Shown here in pieces: positions 8,347 to 16,845 of a stretch of DNA of 64,000 nt. A program made the translations under genes and the position numbers. Origin of the DNA: Methylosinus trichosporium OB3b (lineage in GTDB: Bacteria > Pseudomonadota > Alphaproteobacteria > Rhizobiales > Beijerinckiaceae); contig NZ_CP023737.1 in the NCBI RefSeq assembly GCF_002752655.1, positions 3,000,001 through 3,064,000 on the forward strand. The letters run 5' to 3'. How positions within the stretch are numbered: position 1 is the first letter of the stretch; every line of letters starts with the position of its first letter. Under the pieces are notes generated by a model that made no database searches, was not told the DNA's origin, and saw only the letters and a list, made by a program, of their open reading frames with translations.

Positions 8347-9872
8347 GCGACGCCGCCGAATGGATCATCGACGTCGCCGACGAGGCGCAGACGGCGGCTC
8401 TGGCGCGTCGTCTCGCGCCGATCATTCGCGACGGCGTGCGCCTCGTGACGCTCTCGGGCGATCTCGGCGCCGGCAAGACGAGCTTCGCCCGCGCGCTCAT
8501 CCGCATTCTCGCCGATGATCCGACGCTGGAGACGCCGAGCCCGACCTTCACCTTGATGCAGACCTATGAAGGCGAGGACTATCGGCTGCTGCATGCCGAC
8601 CTCTATCGCATTTCCGGCGAGGCGGAGCTCGAGGCGCTCGGCTTCGAGGAGGCGAGCGAGGACGCCATCGTGCTCGTCGAATGGCCCGAGCGCGCGCCCA
8701 CATTCTTCTCGGGAGACCGGCTCGCCGTCGATCTGTCTTTCGTCTCGCCGGACGCGCCCGACGCGCGCCGCATCGCCATCGTCGCGCATGGCGCTTTCGC
8801 CGGCCGCTTCGCCGCGTTCAAATCGCTGGAGACCTTTCTCGCCGGCGCCGGCTGGAGCGACGCCGAACGCGCCTTTCTGCAGGGCGACGCCTCCTCGCGC
8901 GTCTATGAGACCTTGCGCAGGCCCGGCGGCGAGCGCGCCATCTTGATGATCTCGCCGGCCAAGCCCGACGGGCCGCCGATCCGCTATGGCAAATCCTATA
9001 GCGCGATCGCCAAGCTCGCCGAGACGGTGAAGCCCTTCGTCGCCATGGCCGAGGCCTTGCGCGCGCAAAAAATCTCCGCGCCGGAGATCTATGCTTTCGA
9101 TCTGAAGGCCGGATTCGTTCTGCTCGAGGATCTCGGAAGAGACGGCGTCCTCGCCGCCGGCGCGCCCATCGGCGAGCGCTATGTCGAGGCCGTCGCCGTG
9201 CTCGCCGCGCTGCATTCGCGCGATCTTCCCGACGTGCTGCCGCTTCCCGGCGGCGGCTCCTATCGCCTGCCCTCCTACGATCTCGACGCGCTGCTGATCG
9301 AGATCGAGCTGCTGGTCGAATGGTATGCGAGCCGCCTCGGCGGGCCGACCCTCTCCTCCGGCTCCAAGGCGACCTTCGTCAATCTCTGGCGGCAGTCGCT
9401 GATCGAGATCGTGATGGCGGCGCCGACCTGGACCTTGCGCGACTATCACTCGCCCAATCTCATCTGGCTCGCGGATCGCGCGGGGCTGGCGCGCGTCGGC
9501 GTCATCGACTTTCAGGATGCGGTGCTGGGCCATCCGGCCTATGACGTCGCCTCGCTGGCGCAGGACGCGCGCGTCGACGTTCCCGAGGAGCTGGAGATGC
9601 GGCTGCTCGGCCATTATGCGCGGCTGCGGCGCGAGGCCGATCCCGGCTTCGACATGGCGGCTTTCGCGCGCGCCTACGCCATTCTCGGCGCGCAGCGGGC
9701 GACGAAGATTCTGGGCATTTTCGCGCGGCTCGACCAGCGCGACCACAAGCCGCAATATCTCGCCCATCTTCCCCGCGTCGAAACCTATCTGCGCAAGGGC
9801 CTGCGCCATCCCGCGCTCGCCGATCTCGAGGCCTGGTATGTCGCTCATCTCCCCGCGCTGTTTCGTTCCTGA
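8343..9872 (+). CDS. tsaE: TsaE-AmgK fusion: tRNA t6A ATPase fused to aminoglycoside-type sugar kinase
   Basis: A natural fusion of 509 residues. The N-terminal ~150 residues are TsaE, the ATPase of the threonylcarbamoyladenosine (t6A37) tRNA-modification complex, with Walker A GDLGAGKTSFARA and the conserved PSPTFTLMQTYE and HADLYR. The rest is an APH-fold phosphotransferase, with the catalytic loop RDYHSPNLIW and metal-binding DFQDAVLGHPAYDVASL. By family and context this is AmgK-like, the anomeric kinase of cell-wall sugar (MurNAc/GlcNAc) recycling, which feeds the downstream MurU-like enzyme. The fusion is frequent in Rhizobiales and is not an assembly artefact, since the linker is continuous. 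It overlaps both neighbours. Confidence 0.9.
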   Translation: MSDAAEWIIDVADEAQTAALARRLAPIIRDGVRLVTLSGDLGAGKTSFARALIRILADDPTLETPSPTFTLMQTYEGEDYRLLHADLYRISGEAELEALGFEEASEDAIVLVEWPERAPTFFSGDRLAVDLSFVSPDAPDARRIAIVAHGAFAGRFAAFKSLETFLAGAGWSDAERAFLQGDASSRVYETLRRPGGERAILMISPAKPDGPPIRYGKSYSAIAKLAETVKPFVAMAEALRAQKISAPEIYAFDLKAGFVLLEDLGRDGVLAAGAPIGERYVEAVAVLAALHSRDLPDVLPLPGGGSYRLPSYDLDALLIEIELLVEWYASRLGGPTLSSGSKATFVNLWRQSLIEIVMAAPTWTLRDYHSPNLIWLADRAGLARVGVIDFQDAVLGHPAYDVASLAQDARVDVPEELEMRLLGHYARLRREADPGFDMAAFARAYAILGAQRATKILGIFARLDQRDHKPQYLAHLPRVETYLRKGLRHPALADLEAWYVAHLPALFRS

Positions 9873-10575
9873 TACGGCGATGGTGTTCGCCGCCGGGCGC
9901 GGGACGCGCATGCGGCCGCTGACCGACAGCGTTCCCAAGCCGCTCGTCGAGGTCGCCGGCCGCAGCCTTCTCGATCGTTCGCTCGACGCTTTCGCCGCAG
10001 CCGGCGTCGCCACGGCGATCGTCAATGTGCATCACCTCGCCGACCAGATCGAGGATCGTCTGCAGGGCCGAACGGAGCCGCGCATCGTGATCTCGAACGA
10101 GCGCGAGCTGCTGCTCGATCAGGGCGGCGGGATCAAGAAGGTCCTGCCCCTCATCGGAGAAAAGCCCTTCTTCATCTGCAACACAGACGCCTTCTGGATC
10201 GGCGCGCGCGCCGATAATCTCCTTCGCCTCGCCGAGCTCTGGGACGGCGACAGAATGGACGTCGCGCTCCTGCTCGCGCCGCGCGTGGGCAGCGTCGGCG
10301 TCGACTGGGCCGGCGATTTTCATCGCGACGCCGATGGGCGGTTGACGAAGCGCGGCGCCGGAGAGACGGCCGATTACGTCTATGCGGGAGTGGGCGTCGT
10401 GAAGCCGCAGCTCTTCGCCGATGTGTCGGACGAGGTGTTTCCGCTCGCGCCGTTTTTCTTCCGCGCCGCCGCACAGGGCCGCCTCTATGGCGCGCCGCTC
10501 GACGGCAGATGGCTGCATGTCGGAACGATGGCGGCGATCGAGGAGGCGGAGCGGGCGGTGGCGGAGCTCGTGTGA
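9838..10575 (+). CDS. murU: Nucleotidyltransferase, MurU-like (sugar-1-phosphate uridylyltransferase)
   Basis: A 245-residue sugar nucleotidyltransferase with the family signature FAAGRGTRMRPLTDSVPKPL at the N-terminus, a metal-binding D in CNTDAFW, and a C-terminal GRWLHVGTM. MurU converts MurNAc-1-phosphate to UDP-MurNAc in the recycling pathway that begins with AmgK, and the two genes overlap here by 35 bases. Start 9838 gives 14 residues before the signature; ATG 9880 would leave only one residue before VFAAGRG, so 9838 is preferred. Substrate assignment follows from the neighbour and not from a residue-level test. Confidence 0.8.
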   Translation: MSLISPRCFVPDTAMVFAAGRGTRMRPLTDSVPKPLVEVAGRSLLDRSLDAFAAAGVATAIVNVHHLADQIEDRLQGRTEPRIVISNERELLLDQGGGIKKVLPLIGEKPFFICNTDAFWIGARADNLLRLAELWDGDRMDVALLLAPRVGSVGVDWAGDFHRDADGRLTKRGAGETADYVYAGVGVVKPQLFADVSDEVFPLAPFFFRAAAQGRLYGAPLDGRWLHVGTMAAIEEAERAVAELV

Positions 10576-10599
10576 AACCGCTTTGGTTCCACCAGCGGC

Positions 10600-10705
10600 G
10601 CCCGTCATTGCGAGCCGAAGGCGAAGCAATCCTGCAGCCGCGGGGCGAAAACCTTCCAAGACTCGCCCGACGGCTCTCGATTGCTTCGTTTCACTCGCAA
10701 TGAGG
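10600..10705. repeat. Palindromic dispersed repeat (copy 1)
   Basis: Long imperfect inverted repeat: CGTCATTGCGAG and GAAGCAATC at the left are mirrored by GATTGCTTCG and CTCGCAATGAG at the right. A second copy is at 38390-38466. It lies between murU and rplY and may act as a 3' stabilising or terminating structure. Confidence 0.75.
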
Positions 10706-10837
10706 GCGGCCCAGGCGTCGCGAGACCACTCCCCCGCCTTGCCACCGTCCCGCGCCTTGCCTATAAGCTGCGCCGCGCGCCTGCTTTCCGACACCCCTGG
10801 AGGCGATGGGCGCGTTTTTCTTTGAAAGGACACCGAA

Positions 10838-11521
10838 ATGGCCGAGGTCAAGAAACTCGCGGCCGCGGTGCGCAGCGGGACAGGCAAGGGGGCCGCCCGC
10901 AGCGTTCGCCGTGAGGGCCGTATTCCAGGAGTGATCTATGGCGGCGGCGACGCGCCGACGCCGCTGTCGCTCGATCAGAAGGAGCTGACCAAGCTCATCT
11001 ACGCCGGTCACTTCCTCACGACGATCTTCGAGCTCGACATCGACGGCAAGACCGAGCGCGCCATTCCGCGCGACTATCAGCTCGATGTCGTCAAGGACAC
11101 GCCGCTGCATGTCGACTTCCTGCGCCTGCGCGCCGGCTCGCGCCTGCGCATCGACGTGCCGGTGCATTTCATCAATCACGAGGCGTCGCCCGGCCTGAAG
11201 CGCGGCGGCTCGCTCAACGTCGTCTATCATTCGGTGGAGATGTGGGTGCCGGCGGATAATATTCCGGACGGCATCACCGGCGATCTGACCGGGCTCGAGT
11301 TCAACGACGCTCTGCATATCTCGGCCTTCACCCTGCCGCCGAATTGCAAGCCGACCAATCCGGACAAGAACTTCACCGTGGTCTCGATCACGCCGCCGCT
11401 GGTCGTGGAAGAGGCTGCCGCCGCGGCGCCCGCCGCCGGCAAGGGCGGCAAGGGCGGCAAGGCGGCTCCGGCTGCGAAGGCGGCTCCGGCCGCCAAGGCC
11501 CCGGCCCCGAAGAAGAAATAA
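10838..11521 (+). CDS. rplY: 50S ribosomal protein L25 (Ctc/TL5 family)
   Basis: The 227-residue long form of L25. The N-terminal 5S-rRNA-binding L25 domain (about residues 5-95) includes [14 protein letters not shown] and HVDFLRL. The following TL5/Ctc beta domain (about 96-190) includes [18 protein letters not shown]. The tail is a low-complexity Ala/Lys/Gly run, common in alphaproteobacterial L25. Start ATG 10838 follows GAAAGGACACCGAA. The rplY-pth pair is conserved in alphaproteobacteria, but here about 200 bases of repeats separate them. Confidence 0.95.
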   Translation: MAEVKKLAAAVRSGTGKGAARSVRREGRIPGVIYGGGDAPTPLSLDQKELTKLIYAGHFLTTIFELDIDGKTERAIPRDYQLDVVKDTPLHVDFLRLRAGSRLRIDVPVHFINHEASPGLKRGGSLNVVYHSVEMWVPADNIPDGITGDLTGLEFNDALHISAFTLPPNCKPTNPDKNFTVVSITPPLVVEEAAAAAPAAGKGGKGGKAAPAAKAAPAAKAPAPKKK

Positions 11522-11525
11522 TGAA

Positions 11526-11598
11526 ATCGGCAGTCGGCGATCGGCATCGGGCAGTCGGGCTCGACCCGCCGCCGACTGCCTATCGCCGCTGCCGACGG
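11526..11598. repeat. Imperfect inverted repeat downstream of rplY
   Basis: CGGCAGTCGGCGATCGGCA at the left is mirrored by a CCGACTGCC-TATCGCCGCTGCCG arm at the right, giving a foldback of about 70 bases immediately after the rplY stop. It is not of the REP type and has no T-run. Confidence 0.55.
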
Positions 11599-11608
11599 GG
11601 CAAAAAGA

Positions 11609-11667
11609 GCGAGCCTGAAGGCTCGCGGTCCAAGCGCGGTCACTGGACCGCGAGCCTTCAGGCTCGC
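11609..11667. repeat. REPIN-like inverted REP doublet between rplY and pth
   Basis: Two 23-nt REP copies, 11609-11631 and 11645-11667, face each other with a 13-nt spacer. They are perfect reverse complements of each other and match the RAYT-flanking REPs apart from the loop. Confidence 0.85.
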
Positions 11668-11717
11668 TCTCTGAACCCAGCGAATTCGATGCAGCGGACC
11701 ACGAGGAGCCCAAGGCC

Positions 11718-12323
11718 ATGCTGCTGCTCGTCGGCCTCGGCAATCCGGGCCGCGCCTATGCGAAGAACCGGCACAATATCGGCTTCATGGCCGTCGAGGC
11801 CATCGCCGACGCGCATGGCTTCTCGCCGCCGCGCACGCGCTTCCAGGGCCTCGTCCGCGAGGGGACCATTGCCGGCGAACGCGTGCTGGCGCTGCTGCCG
11901 CAGACCTATATGAACGAGTCGGGCCGCGCTGTCGGCGAGGCGCTGCGCTTTCACAAAATGACGATAGGCGATGTGGTCGTGCTCCATGACGAGCTCGATC
12001 TGCCGCCGGCCAAATGCCGCGTGAAGACGGGCGGCGGCGCCGCCGGCCACAATGGGCTACGCTCGATCGGCGCCCATATCGGCGCCGAGTTCAAGCGCCT
12101 GCGCCTCGGCATCGGCCATCCGGGCGACAAGGCGCTCGTCCATTCCTATGTGCTCAATGATTTCGCCAAGAGCGAGGAGCCCTGGGTCCGCGCGCTCTGC
12201 GACGCGCTCGCGGACAATGCGGCTCTGATCGCCAAGCGCGACGACGCCGGGCTGCAGAACAAGATTCATCTCGCCATGGACGCGGCCGGCTTCAGCGCGC
12301 AAAAGCGCGTCGGCGAGGCATGA
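11718..12323 (+). CDS. pth: Peptidyl-tRNA hydrolase
   Basis: The 201-residue bacterial Pth, which releases peptides from prematurely dissociated peptidyl-tRNA. Conserved blocks are [19 protein letters not shown] (catalytic His in RHNIGF), [11 protein letters not shown], and [16 protein letters not shown] with [13 protein letters not shown]. Start ATG 11718 gives the standard [11 protein letters not shown]. The stop overlaps the next small gene (ATGA at 12320). Confidence 0.97.
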   Translation: MLLLVGLGNPGRAYAKNRHNIGFMAVEAIADAHGFSPPRTRFQGLVREGTIAGERVLALLPQTYMNESGRAVGEALRFHKMTIGDVVVLHDELDLPPAKCRVKTGGGAAGHNGLRSIGAHIGAEFKRLRLGIGHPGDKALVHSYVLNDFAKSEEPWVRALCDALADNAALIAKRDDAGLQNKIHLAMDAAGFSAQKRVGEA

Positions 12324-12571
12324 GGCCCGCGGCGCTTCTCGCGCTGATCTCGGCGCTGCTGATCGCGCCCGCGCGCGGCGAGGATGCGCCGTCGCAAGAG
12401 CAGCCGGTGCAAGAGAAGCCGACGCAGGCCTATGGCGAAGACCACCCGTCCTGCCTCGAATGGACCGACGGCTGCCTCGTTTGCGCGCGGCAGGACGACG
12501 GCGCCGCCGCCTGCTCCATGGTGGGCGCCGCCTGTCTGCCCGCAGCAGTCTCCTGCCTTCAGACCAAATGA
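12320..12571 (+). CDS. Small secreted cysteine-rich protein
   Basis: 83 residues. A signal peptide ([20 protein letters not shown]) is predicted by eye, cleaved near residue 20. The mature part has six cysteines in the last 40 residues, compatible with three disulfides in the periplasm. No named family is recognised. It is translationally coupled to pth by a 4-base overlap, which supports it being a real gene. Confidence 0.6.
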   Translation: MRPAALLALISALLIAPARGEDAPSQEQPVQEKPTQAYGEDHPSCLEWTDGCLVCARQDDGAAACSMVGAACLPAAVSCLQTK

Positions 12572-12691
12572 CGCGCGGCCCGCGCCGATGAATTGCGGCT
12601 GAACGTCGCATTCAAAGCCGGTTCAAGCGGCGCGCAGCATGATGCGTCTCGTCGATCGGGAGATCGTCCCGATCAGAGGAGCCAAGTCATC

Positions 12692-13015
12692 ATGAAGCCG
12701 AACGCTATTCTCGCCATCGCCATGTTCGTCGCCGCCGCCCCGGCTCTGGCCGAGACCGCGACCCCGCCCGCAGCCAAGAGCGCCAATCCGCTGGTCGCGC
12801 CGGCGCCGGCCAAGCATGACGCGGCCGTCACGCTGGACATCAACAAGGCGTCGGTGGAGCAGCTCGCCGCGACCCACGGGCTGGACCGCAAGCTCGCCGA
12901 GGCGATCGTCAAAGGCCGCCCCTATAAGGCGCCGACGGAGCTGGTGAAGCACAAGATCCTGTCCGACGCGCAATTCGCTCTGGTGAAGGACGCGCTCGTC
13001 GTCGAGCGGAACTGA
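12692..13015 (+). CDS. Secreted helix-hairpin-helix protein (ComEA-like)
   Basis: About 107 residues: signal peptide MKPNAILAIAMFVAAAPALA, an Ala/Pro linker, then a single helix-hairpin-helix domain beginning LDINKASVEQLAATHGL and ending with the second HhH motif KHKILSDAQFALVKD. It resembles the DNA-binding domain of ComEA and other periplasmic HhH proteins. ATG 12692 is preferred to the upstream in-frame start at 12593, because it begins the signal peptide and follows AGAGGAGCC. A DNA-uptake role is only a family-based possibility. Confidence 0.75.
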   Translation: MKPNAILAIAMFVAAAPALAETATPPAAKSANPLVAPAPAKHDAAVTLDINKASVEQLAATHGLDRKLAEAIVKGRPYKAPTELVKHKILSDAQFALVKDALVVERN

Positions 13016-13044
13016 CGGCGGCTCGGCTTCGGCCGGACAAGGGG

Positions 13045-13069
13045 GCGCCCGCCGGGCTTCGGCGGGCGC
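13045..13069 (+). terminator. Strong GC hairpin after the HhH gene
   Basis: Perfect 9-bp stem GCGCCCGCC/GGCGGGCGC with a 7-base loop. Only two T residues follow, so it is a likely but imperfect intrinsic terminator. Confidence 0.55.
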
Positions 13070-13164
13070 TTCGCCGCGCGCTGTCGCCGACGAAAATAGG
13101 GGAGGACCGGAAGGCTTTGTTCGTCAGCCCCTTTCCGAGCGGCCCATGGATGCGTATATTGTCC

Positions 13165-13525
13165 ATTGCCGTCGTTCGCGGCGGCTATGGCGATAAACGA
13201 GCATCGGAATAAGCCTATCGGACCCGGGGGCGGTACCCGGCGCCTCCACCCGAGGCCGTGACCTGCAGAATGCAGTGTGCGCGATGCGGCCTGGGGCGGG
13301 GGCGAAATAGGATCGACGAGGGTGTAAAGGGTGTTTTTTCGCTCGGCATGATACCGCCGTTATCGGGTCAATCCTATAGTTGCCAACGACAACTATGCTC
13401 CGGTGGCCGTCGCCGCGTAATGCGGTGAAGGTACTGGGTTCAAAGCCCTAGGGGGTTGCACCTCTAGGCGGGGCTCGGAGGCGCCTGGCAACAGAAGCCT
13501 CCACTTCCTCACTGGCTGGGCTGCG
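13165..13525 (+). ncRNA. ssrA: tmRNA, permuted two-piece alphaproteobacterial form
   Basis: The acceptor piece comes first: a T-arm CCGGG-GGCGGTA-CCCGG followed by CGCCTCCACC ending near 13250. An intervening loop with internal hairpins (about 13251-13297) is followed by the coding piece, beginning GGGGGCGAAATAGGATCGACG. GGGGGCG (13298-13304) pairs with the acceptor CGCCTCC, rebuilding the tRNA-like acceptor stem. The tag reading frame at 13382-13420 encodes ANDNYAPVAVAA and stop. This permutation is diagnostic of alphaproteobacteria. The outer ends are approximate. Confidence 0.93.
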
Positions 13526-13554
13526 CCCAATAGAGGATTTCGGCTCGGGTCCAC

Positions 13555-14088
13555 ATGTCCACCGACCTCATAAGATATGATCTTCTCCTGCAGGATGCGT
13601 TGCGCGGCGTGATGCGCAAGGTCCTGGCCGACGCCGCTCTCGCCGGACGTCTGCCGGGCGACCATCATTTCACCATCAGCTTCCGCACGCGGGCGCCGGG
13701 CGTCAAAATCTCGAGCCGTCTGGCCGAGCAATGGCCGCATGAGATGACGATCATCCTGCAGCACCAATATTCCAATCTCGTCGTCGACGAGCGTGGCTTC
13801 TCGGTGTGCCTCTCCTTCCGCAGCATTCCCGAGCAGCTCTATGTCCCCTTCGAGGCGGTGACCGTCTTCTCCGATCCGTCGGTGGAGTTCGGGTTGAAAT
13901 GGGAGGTCGAGGAAGCGTCCTCCTCCGCCCCGCGCGACGAGACGCCCGCGCCCTTCCCGACGCGCCCGCCCGGCGTTGCGGCGGTTCCGTCGGCGCCCAA
14001 ACCGGCCAAGGCCGCCGAGCGCGCTGCGCCCGAGGGCGAGGAGGAGGCGAAGATCGTCTCCATCGACGCCTTCCGCAAGAAAACTTGA
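13555..14088 (+). CDS. sspB: SspB-family ClpXP adaptor (alpha type)
   Basis: 177 residues. The N-terminal domain, starting MSTDLIRYDLLLQDALRGVM and containing DHHFTISFRTRAPGV and EMTIILQHQYSNLVVDERGFSV, is the ssrA-tag-binding SspB fold. After an acidic and proline-rich linker, the tail ends KIVSIDAFRKKT, the ClpX-docking module. SspB delivers ssrA-tagged proteins to ClpXP. The gene starts just 30 bases after the tmRNA gene, placing the tag and its adaptor side by side. Confidence 0.92.
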   Translation: MSTDLIRYDLLLQDALRGVMRKVLADAALAGRLPGDHHFTISFRTRAPGVKISSRLAEQWPHEMTIILQHQYSNLVVDERGFSVCLSFRSIPEQLYVPFEAVTVFSDPSVEFGLKWEVEEASSSAPRDETPAPFPTRPPGVAAVPSAPKPAKAAERAAPEGEEEAKIVSIDAFRKKT

Positions 14089-14094
14089 GGGCGC

Positions 14095-14298
14095 ATGGGC
14101 GAGATCGTCAATCTACGACGCGCCCGCAAGGACCAGGCGCGCCGGCTGCGCGAGGCCGAGGCGTCCGCCAATCGGCTCGCCTTCGGCCGCGCCAAGAGCG
14201 AGCGCGACCTCGCCGCCGCCACTGCGGAGCTCGAGCAGAAGCGGCACGACGCGCATCGTCTCGCCGGTGGTGGCGAGGCGCCGGAGGAGCGAGACTGA
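14095..14298 (+). CDS. DUF4169-family small protein
   Basis: 67 residues, highly charged and helical: MGEIVNLRRARKDQARRLRE, then AEASANRLAFGR. This start and composition are characteristic of the DUF4169 family found after sspB in Rhizobiales. Function unknown. It follows sspB by 6 bases and is probably co-transcribed. Confidence 0.8.
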   Translation: MGEIVNLRRARKDQARRLREAEASANRLAFGRAKSERDLAAATAELEQKRHDAHRLAGGGEAPEERD

Positions 14299-14308
14299 CG
14301 CGAGCCGC

Positions 14309-15370
14309 TCAGGCGAACAGCCATTGCTTGAGCGAGAAGCCCGAGCTCAACGTCTTGCGATAAGATTCATAGAGCGCGAGATGTCCGGTCGAGGGCCGCG
14401 GCAGCTCGTTCTTCTTCAGCCGGCGGAAGAACGGCCCCAGCACTTCCTCGAAATTCTGCAGCGTATATTTGCCGCCATGGCGGTCGGCGACGCGCTCGGC
14501 GACATTGGCGAACAGCAGGATCAGCGCCTTGAACAGCGCCGGATTGACGATATTGTCGGCGACGCCGTGGAGCGCCAGCCCGTTGACGCAGGCCTGCAGA
14601 TAGGTGTTGAGCACGCGATAGACGTCGGCGGCGTCGGCGTCGACAAAGGCTCCGTCGATCGATTTCAGCGCAGAATTGAAGGTCACGCGCGAGATCTTGC
14701 CCTTGCGGCGCTCCGACGGGCTCAGCAGGCCGGCGAGGACGCTGTCCGCCTCATTGGCGAAACGATCGAACACATTGTGCAGCAGCGCCTCGGACTCGGA
14801 CTCGGTCTCCGAGAGGCGGCGGATGTCGAGCAGCAGCTCCGGCGGCACCGGCCGCTGCTTGGTGTTGATGTCCATGAACAGCTGGCATTCCTGCGCGCGC
14901 GTCAGCCGATTATAGACGACGACCGGCACCTCGACGCTTTTTTGCGCCAGATTGAAGCCGAAGACGCGATGCTGTCCGTCGATGATGAGGAAGGAGCGCT
15001 TGTGCCTGCGGAAGCTCAGCTCGCCCTGGCGCTTGTCGAAGCGCAGCTCGGCGCGCGGCTGGGCGGAGAGGATGACCGCGCTCGGCACGCTGCCGAAGCC
15101 GCTGTCGACATAATCGGCGATCTCGCGCGCCCGCTTCTTGTCGAGAAGGCGCTGGAAGCCATCGAGAGGATTCTCGAGCCGCGCCTCGACGGCGCAGGTC
15201 GCGGCGAGCACGCGGCTCGGCAGCACGAGCGAATAGAAGCGTCGCTTGCCCTGCGTGACCTGCAAGGCGGGGGCGGAGACGAAGCCGCGTGGGCTCGGCG
15301 CCTCGTCCGCGACGGGGACCGGCTCCTCGGCGGCGTCGACCGTGAAAGCGCCGTCGCTCGAATGTTCCAT
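14309..15370 (-). CDS. DGQHR-domain protein (DndB-like), orphan
   Basis: 353 residues. The signature IIDGQHRVFGFNLA and the downstream FMDINTKQRPVPPELLLDI are characteristic of the DGQHR family, which includes DndB, the regulator of DNA phosphorothioation operons. No dnd or dpt genes lie nearby, so this is a solitary member of unknown function, convergent with the sspB operon. ATG 15370 (MEHSSDGAF) is the chosen start; a longer form from 15436 is possible but less typical in composition. The conserved core starts around residue 35. Confidence 0.75.
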   Translation of the reverse strand: MEHSSDGAFTVDAAEEPVPVADEAPSPRGFVSAPALQVTQGKRRFYSLVLPSRVLAATCAVEARLENPLDGFQRLLDKKRAREIADYVDSGFGSVPSAVILSAQPRAELRFDKRQGELSFRRHKRSFLIIDGQHRVFGFNLAQKSVEVPVVVYNRLTRAQECQLFMDINTKQRPVPPELLLDIRRLSETESESEALLHNVFDRFANEADSVLAGLLSPSERRKGKISRVTFNSALKSIDGAFVDADAADVYRVLNTYLQACVNGLALHGVADNIVNPALFKALILLFANVAERVADRHGGKYTLQNFEEVLGPFFRRLKKNELPRPSTGHLALYESYRKTLSSGFSLKQWLFA

Positions 15371-15508
15371 GTTCTGATCCTTCGAAGGTCCGAGGGTCGC
15401 ACGCCCGCGACGATGGGAACGAACCGAATCGAACACGTACTATCGAAAGATTAACGCCGCCCTGCGGCGCGGAACAAGTCGCGATGTCTTCGCGGAAGAA
15501 ACCAAAAG

Positions 15509-15534
15509 AAAACCGGCCGTGAAGGGCCGGTTTT
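15509..15534 (-). terminator. Terminator downstream of ompW, symmetric
   Basis: A 10-bp perfect inverted repeat AAAACCGGCC/GGCCGGTTTT with flanking A/T runs, so it can work on both strands. It lies 28 bases after the ompW stop. Confidence 0.8.
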
Positions 15535-15561
15535 CGAAATCGAGCGGCTCGTCTTCCCGCC

Positions 15562-16398
15562 TCAGTATTTGGCGAGAACCGGCGGCACGAGGCCGGCCCC
15601 GAAGCGGAAGGTCAGACCGACGCTGGCGATCCAGGGATCGATATTCACCTTGGCGTCGATCGGAACATAGATGGCGGTGCCCGGCACATTGATCACGCCA
15701 TGCGCATTCGGCTCCATGAGAATGCGCTTGAGATCGACGTTGAAGCCGAAATTCTCCGTGAACATGTAGTCGAAGCCGACCTGGCCGACCACGCCCCAGG
15801 AAGGAGTAATGCTGAGCGAGGTGAAGGTGGCGGGGAGGACGCCGGCGCTCGGCGTGTTCAGCCACCAGAGATTATTGCCGGCTTCGGAGAAGTAGGCGGT
15901 GTAGTTCACGCCGACGCCGACATAGGGCTGAAAGGCCCCGAAATTGGTGAAGTGATACTGCAGGATCAGCGACGGCGGGAACACCCAGGTCCGTGCCAAG
16001 CTCGCGCCGTACAGCGTGCCCGTGCCCTGGACATGCTGGCGCGAGATGCAGCAGATCGCCTCGATGGCGATGTTCTTGGTGAGATAATAGCTGACGTCGA
16101 GCTCGGGGACCACCGACCAGGAGATGCTGGTCGTGGCGCCCGGAACGACGCTGCCCGCCCCGGCGCTGAGGCCGACCGACGGCAGAACGAGACCCAGCCT
16201 GTCATAAACGGTCGCGCCGCCGCTGTCCGGCACGATGGCCGAGGCGCGCACGCGGATCTGGAAGGGCTGATAGGTGTCGAAGGCCGGCGGAGGCGGCGGC
16301 GGCGGCTCCTTGAGAGCCCCGAGATCGGCGGCGTAGGCCGCCGCGCCCATGGCGCCCGACATCAGTGCGGCGAGCGCGCCGCGCAACAGTGCTCTCAT
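15562..16398 (-). CDS. ompW: OmpW-family outer membrane protein
   Basis: 278 residues: signal peptide ending AAAYAA-D, a polyproline stretch (EPPPPPPPAF), then an eight-strand beta-barrel pattern with alternating hydrophobic residues. It contains LTKNIAIEAICCISRQHVQG, LQYHFTNFGAFQPYVGVGVN and VGFDYMFTENFGFNVDLK, all characteristic of OmpW. It ends in an aromatic residue (LAKY), as expected for a BAM substrate. OmpW forms small hydrophobic channels in the outer membrane. A putative FNR/FixK box lies upstream. Confidence 0.88.
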   Translation of the reverse strand: MRALLRGALAALMSGAMGAAAYAADLGALKEPPPPPPPAFDTYQPFQIRVRASAIVPDSGGATVYDRLGLVLPSVGLSAGAGSVVPGATTSISWSVVPELDVSYYLTKNIAIEAICCISRQHVQGTGTLYGASLARTWVFPPSLILQYHFTNFGAFQPYVGVGVNYTAYFSEAGNNLWWLNTPSAGVLPATFTSLSITPSWGVVGQVGFDYMFTENFGFNVDLKRILMEPNAHGVINVPGTAIYVPIDAKVNIDPWIASVGLTFRFGAGLVPPVLAKY

Positions 16399-16845
16399 CA
16401 GGGTCCCCCGTCGATTGTTCTGGGATGCGACGCGTCGCGATCCGAGTCGGATGCCGTATGCCCGAGTCGGACGTCAAATTGCCTCGAATCGACGAAAGAA
16501 GATTTGATCTAGGTCAAAAACTCGTCCTTTCACTGTTCTTTCTTTGCAGCTGTGTCACTTCGGCAACAGGGCTGCGAAAATGTCTCGAGGCAAACAGCCG
16601 GGGAAAACTGGGCCTTTGCAATGTGCTGCGACAAAACACCGACATTCGCCCTCCGATTCGGACGAAAATGGCCGGCGCGGGCCGGCGGCGCGGCGCAGTG
16701 ACGCAGACCGCGTCCTTCGCATCGAGGGCGGCCCGCACACCGTGTTTTTTCACGTCGGCCCACTGAAAACTGACGGATGTCATGGCGCGTCCCGGCGTCT
16801 CGGCTTTTCATCGACCCTCCCCGAGTTTTTCCGCGGAGACGACGC
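16399..16845. other. Divergent intergenic region between ompW and hdeD
   Basis: 447 bases without a convincing gene; open frames here on both strands lack codon bias and conserved content. It contains the FNR-type box at 16504-16517, and an AT-richer stretch around 16500-16550 that probably holds the ompW promoter. Confidence 0.5.
16504..16517. promoter_or_regulatory. FNR/FixK-type box upstream of ompW
   Basis: TTGATCTAGGTCAA matches the FNR/FixK/Anr consensus TTGAT-N4-ATCAA at 9 of 10 defined positions. Its centre is about 112 bases before the ompW start. ompW is oxygen-regulated through FNR in enterobacteria, which makes this site plausible. Confidence 0.55.

Noticed and set aside
5686..10025. 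Long minus-strand frames opposite divL and tsaE-amgK
   Set aside because: Antisense shadows; the plus-strand proteins have all expected motifs.
13382..13420. Short peptide reading frame before sspB
   Set aside because: It is the tmRNA tag (ANDNYAPVAVAA), not a free-standing gene.
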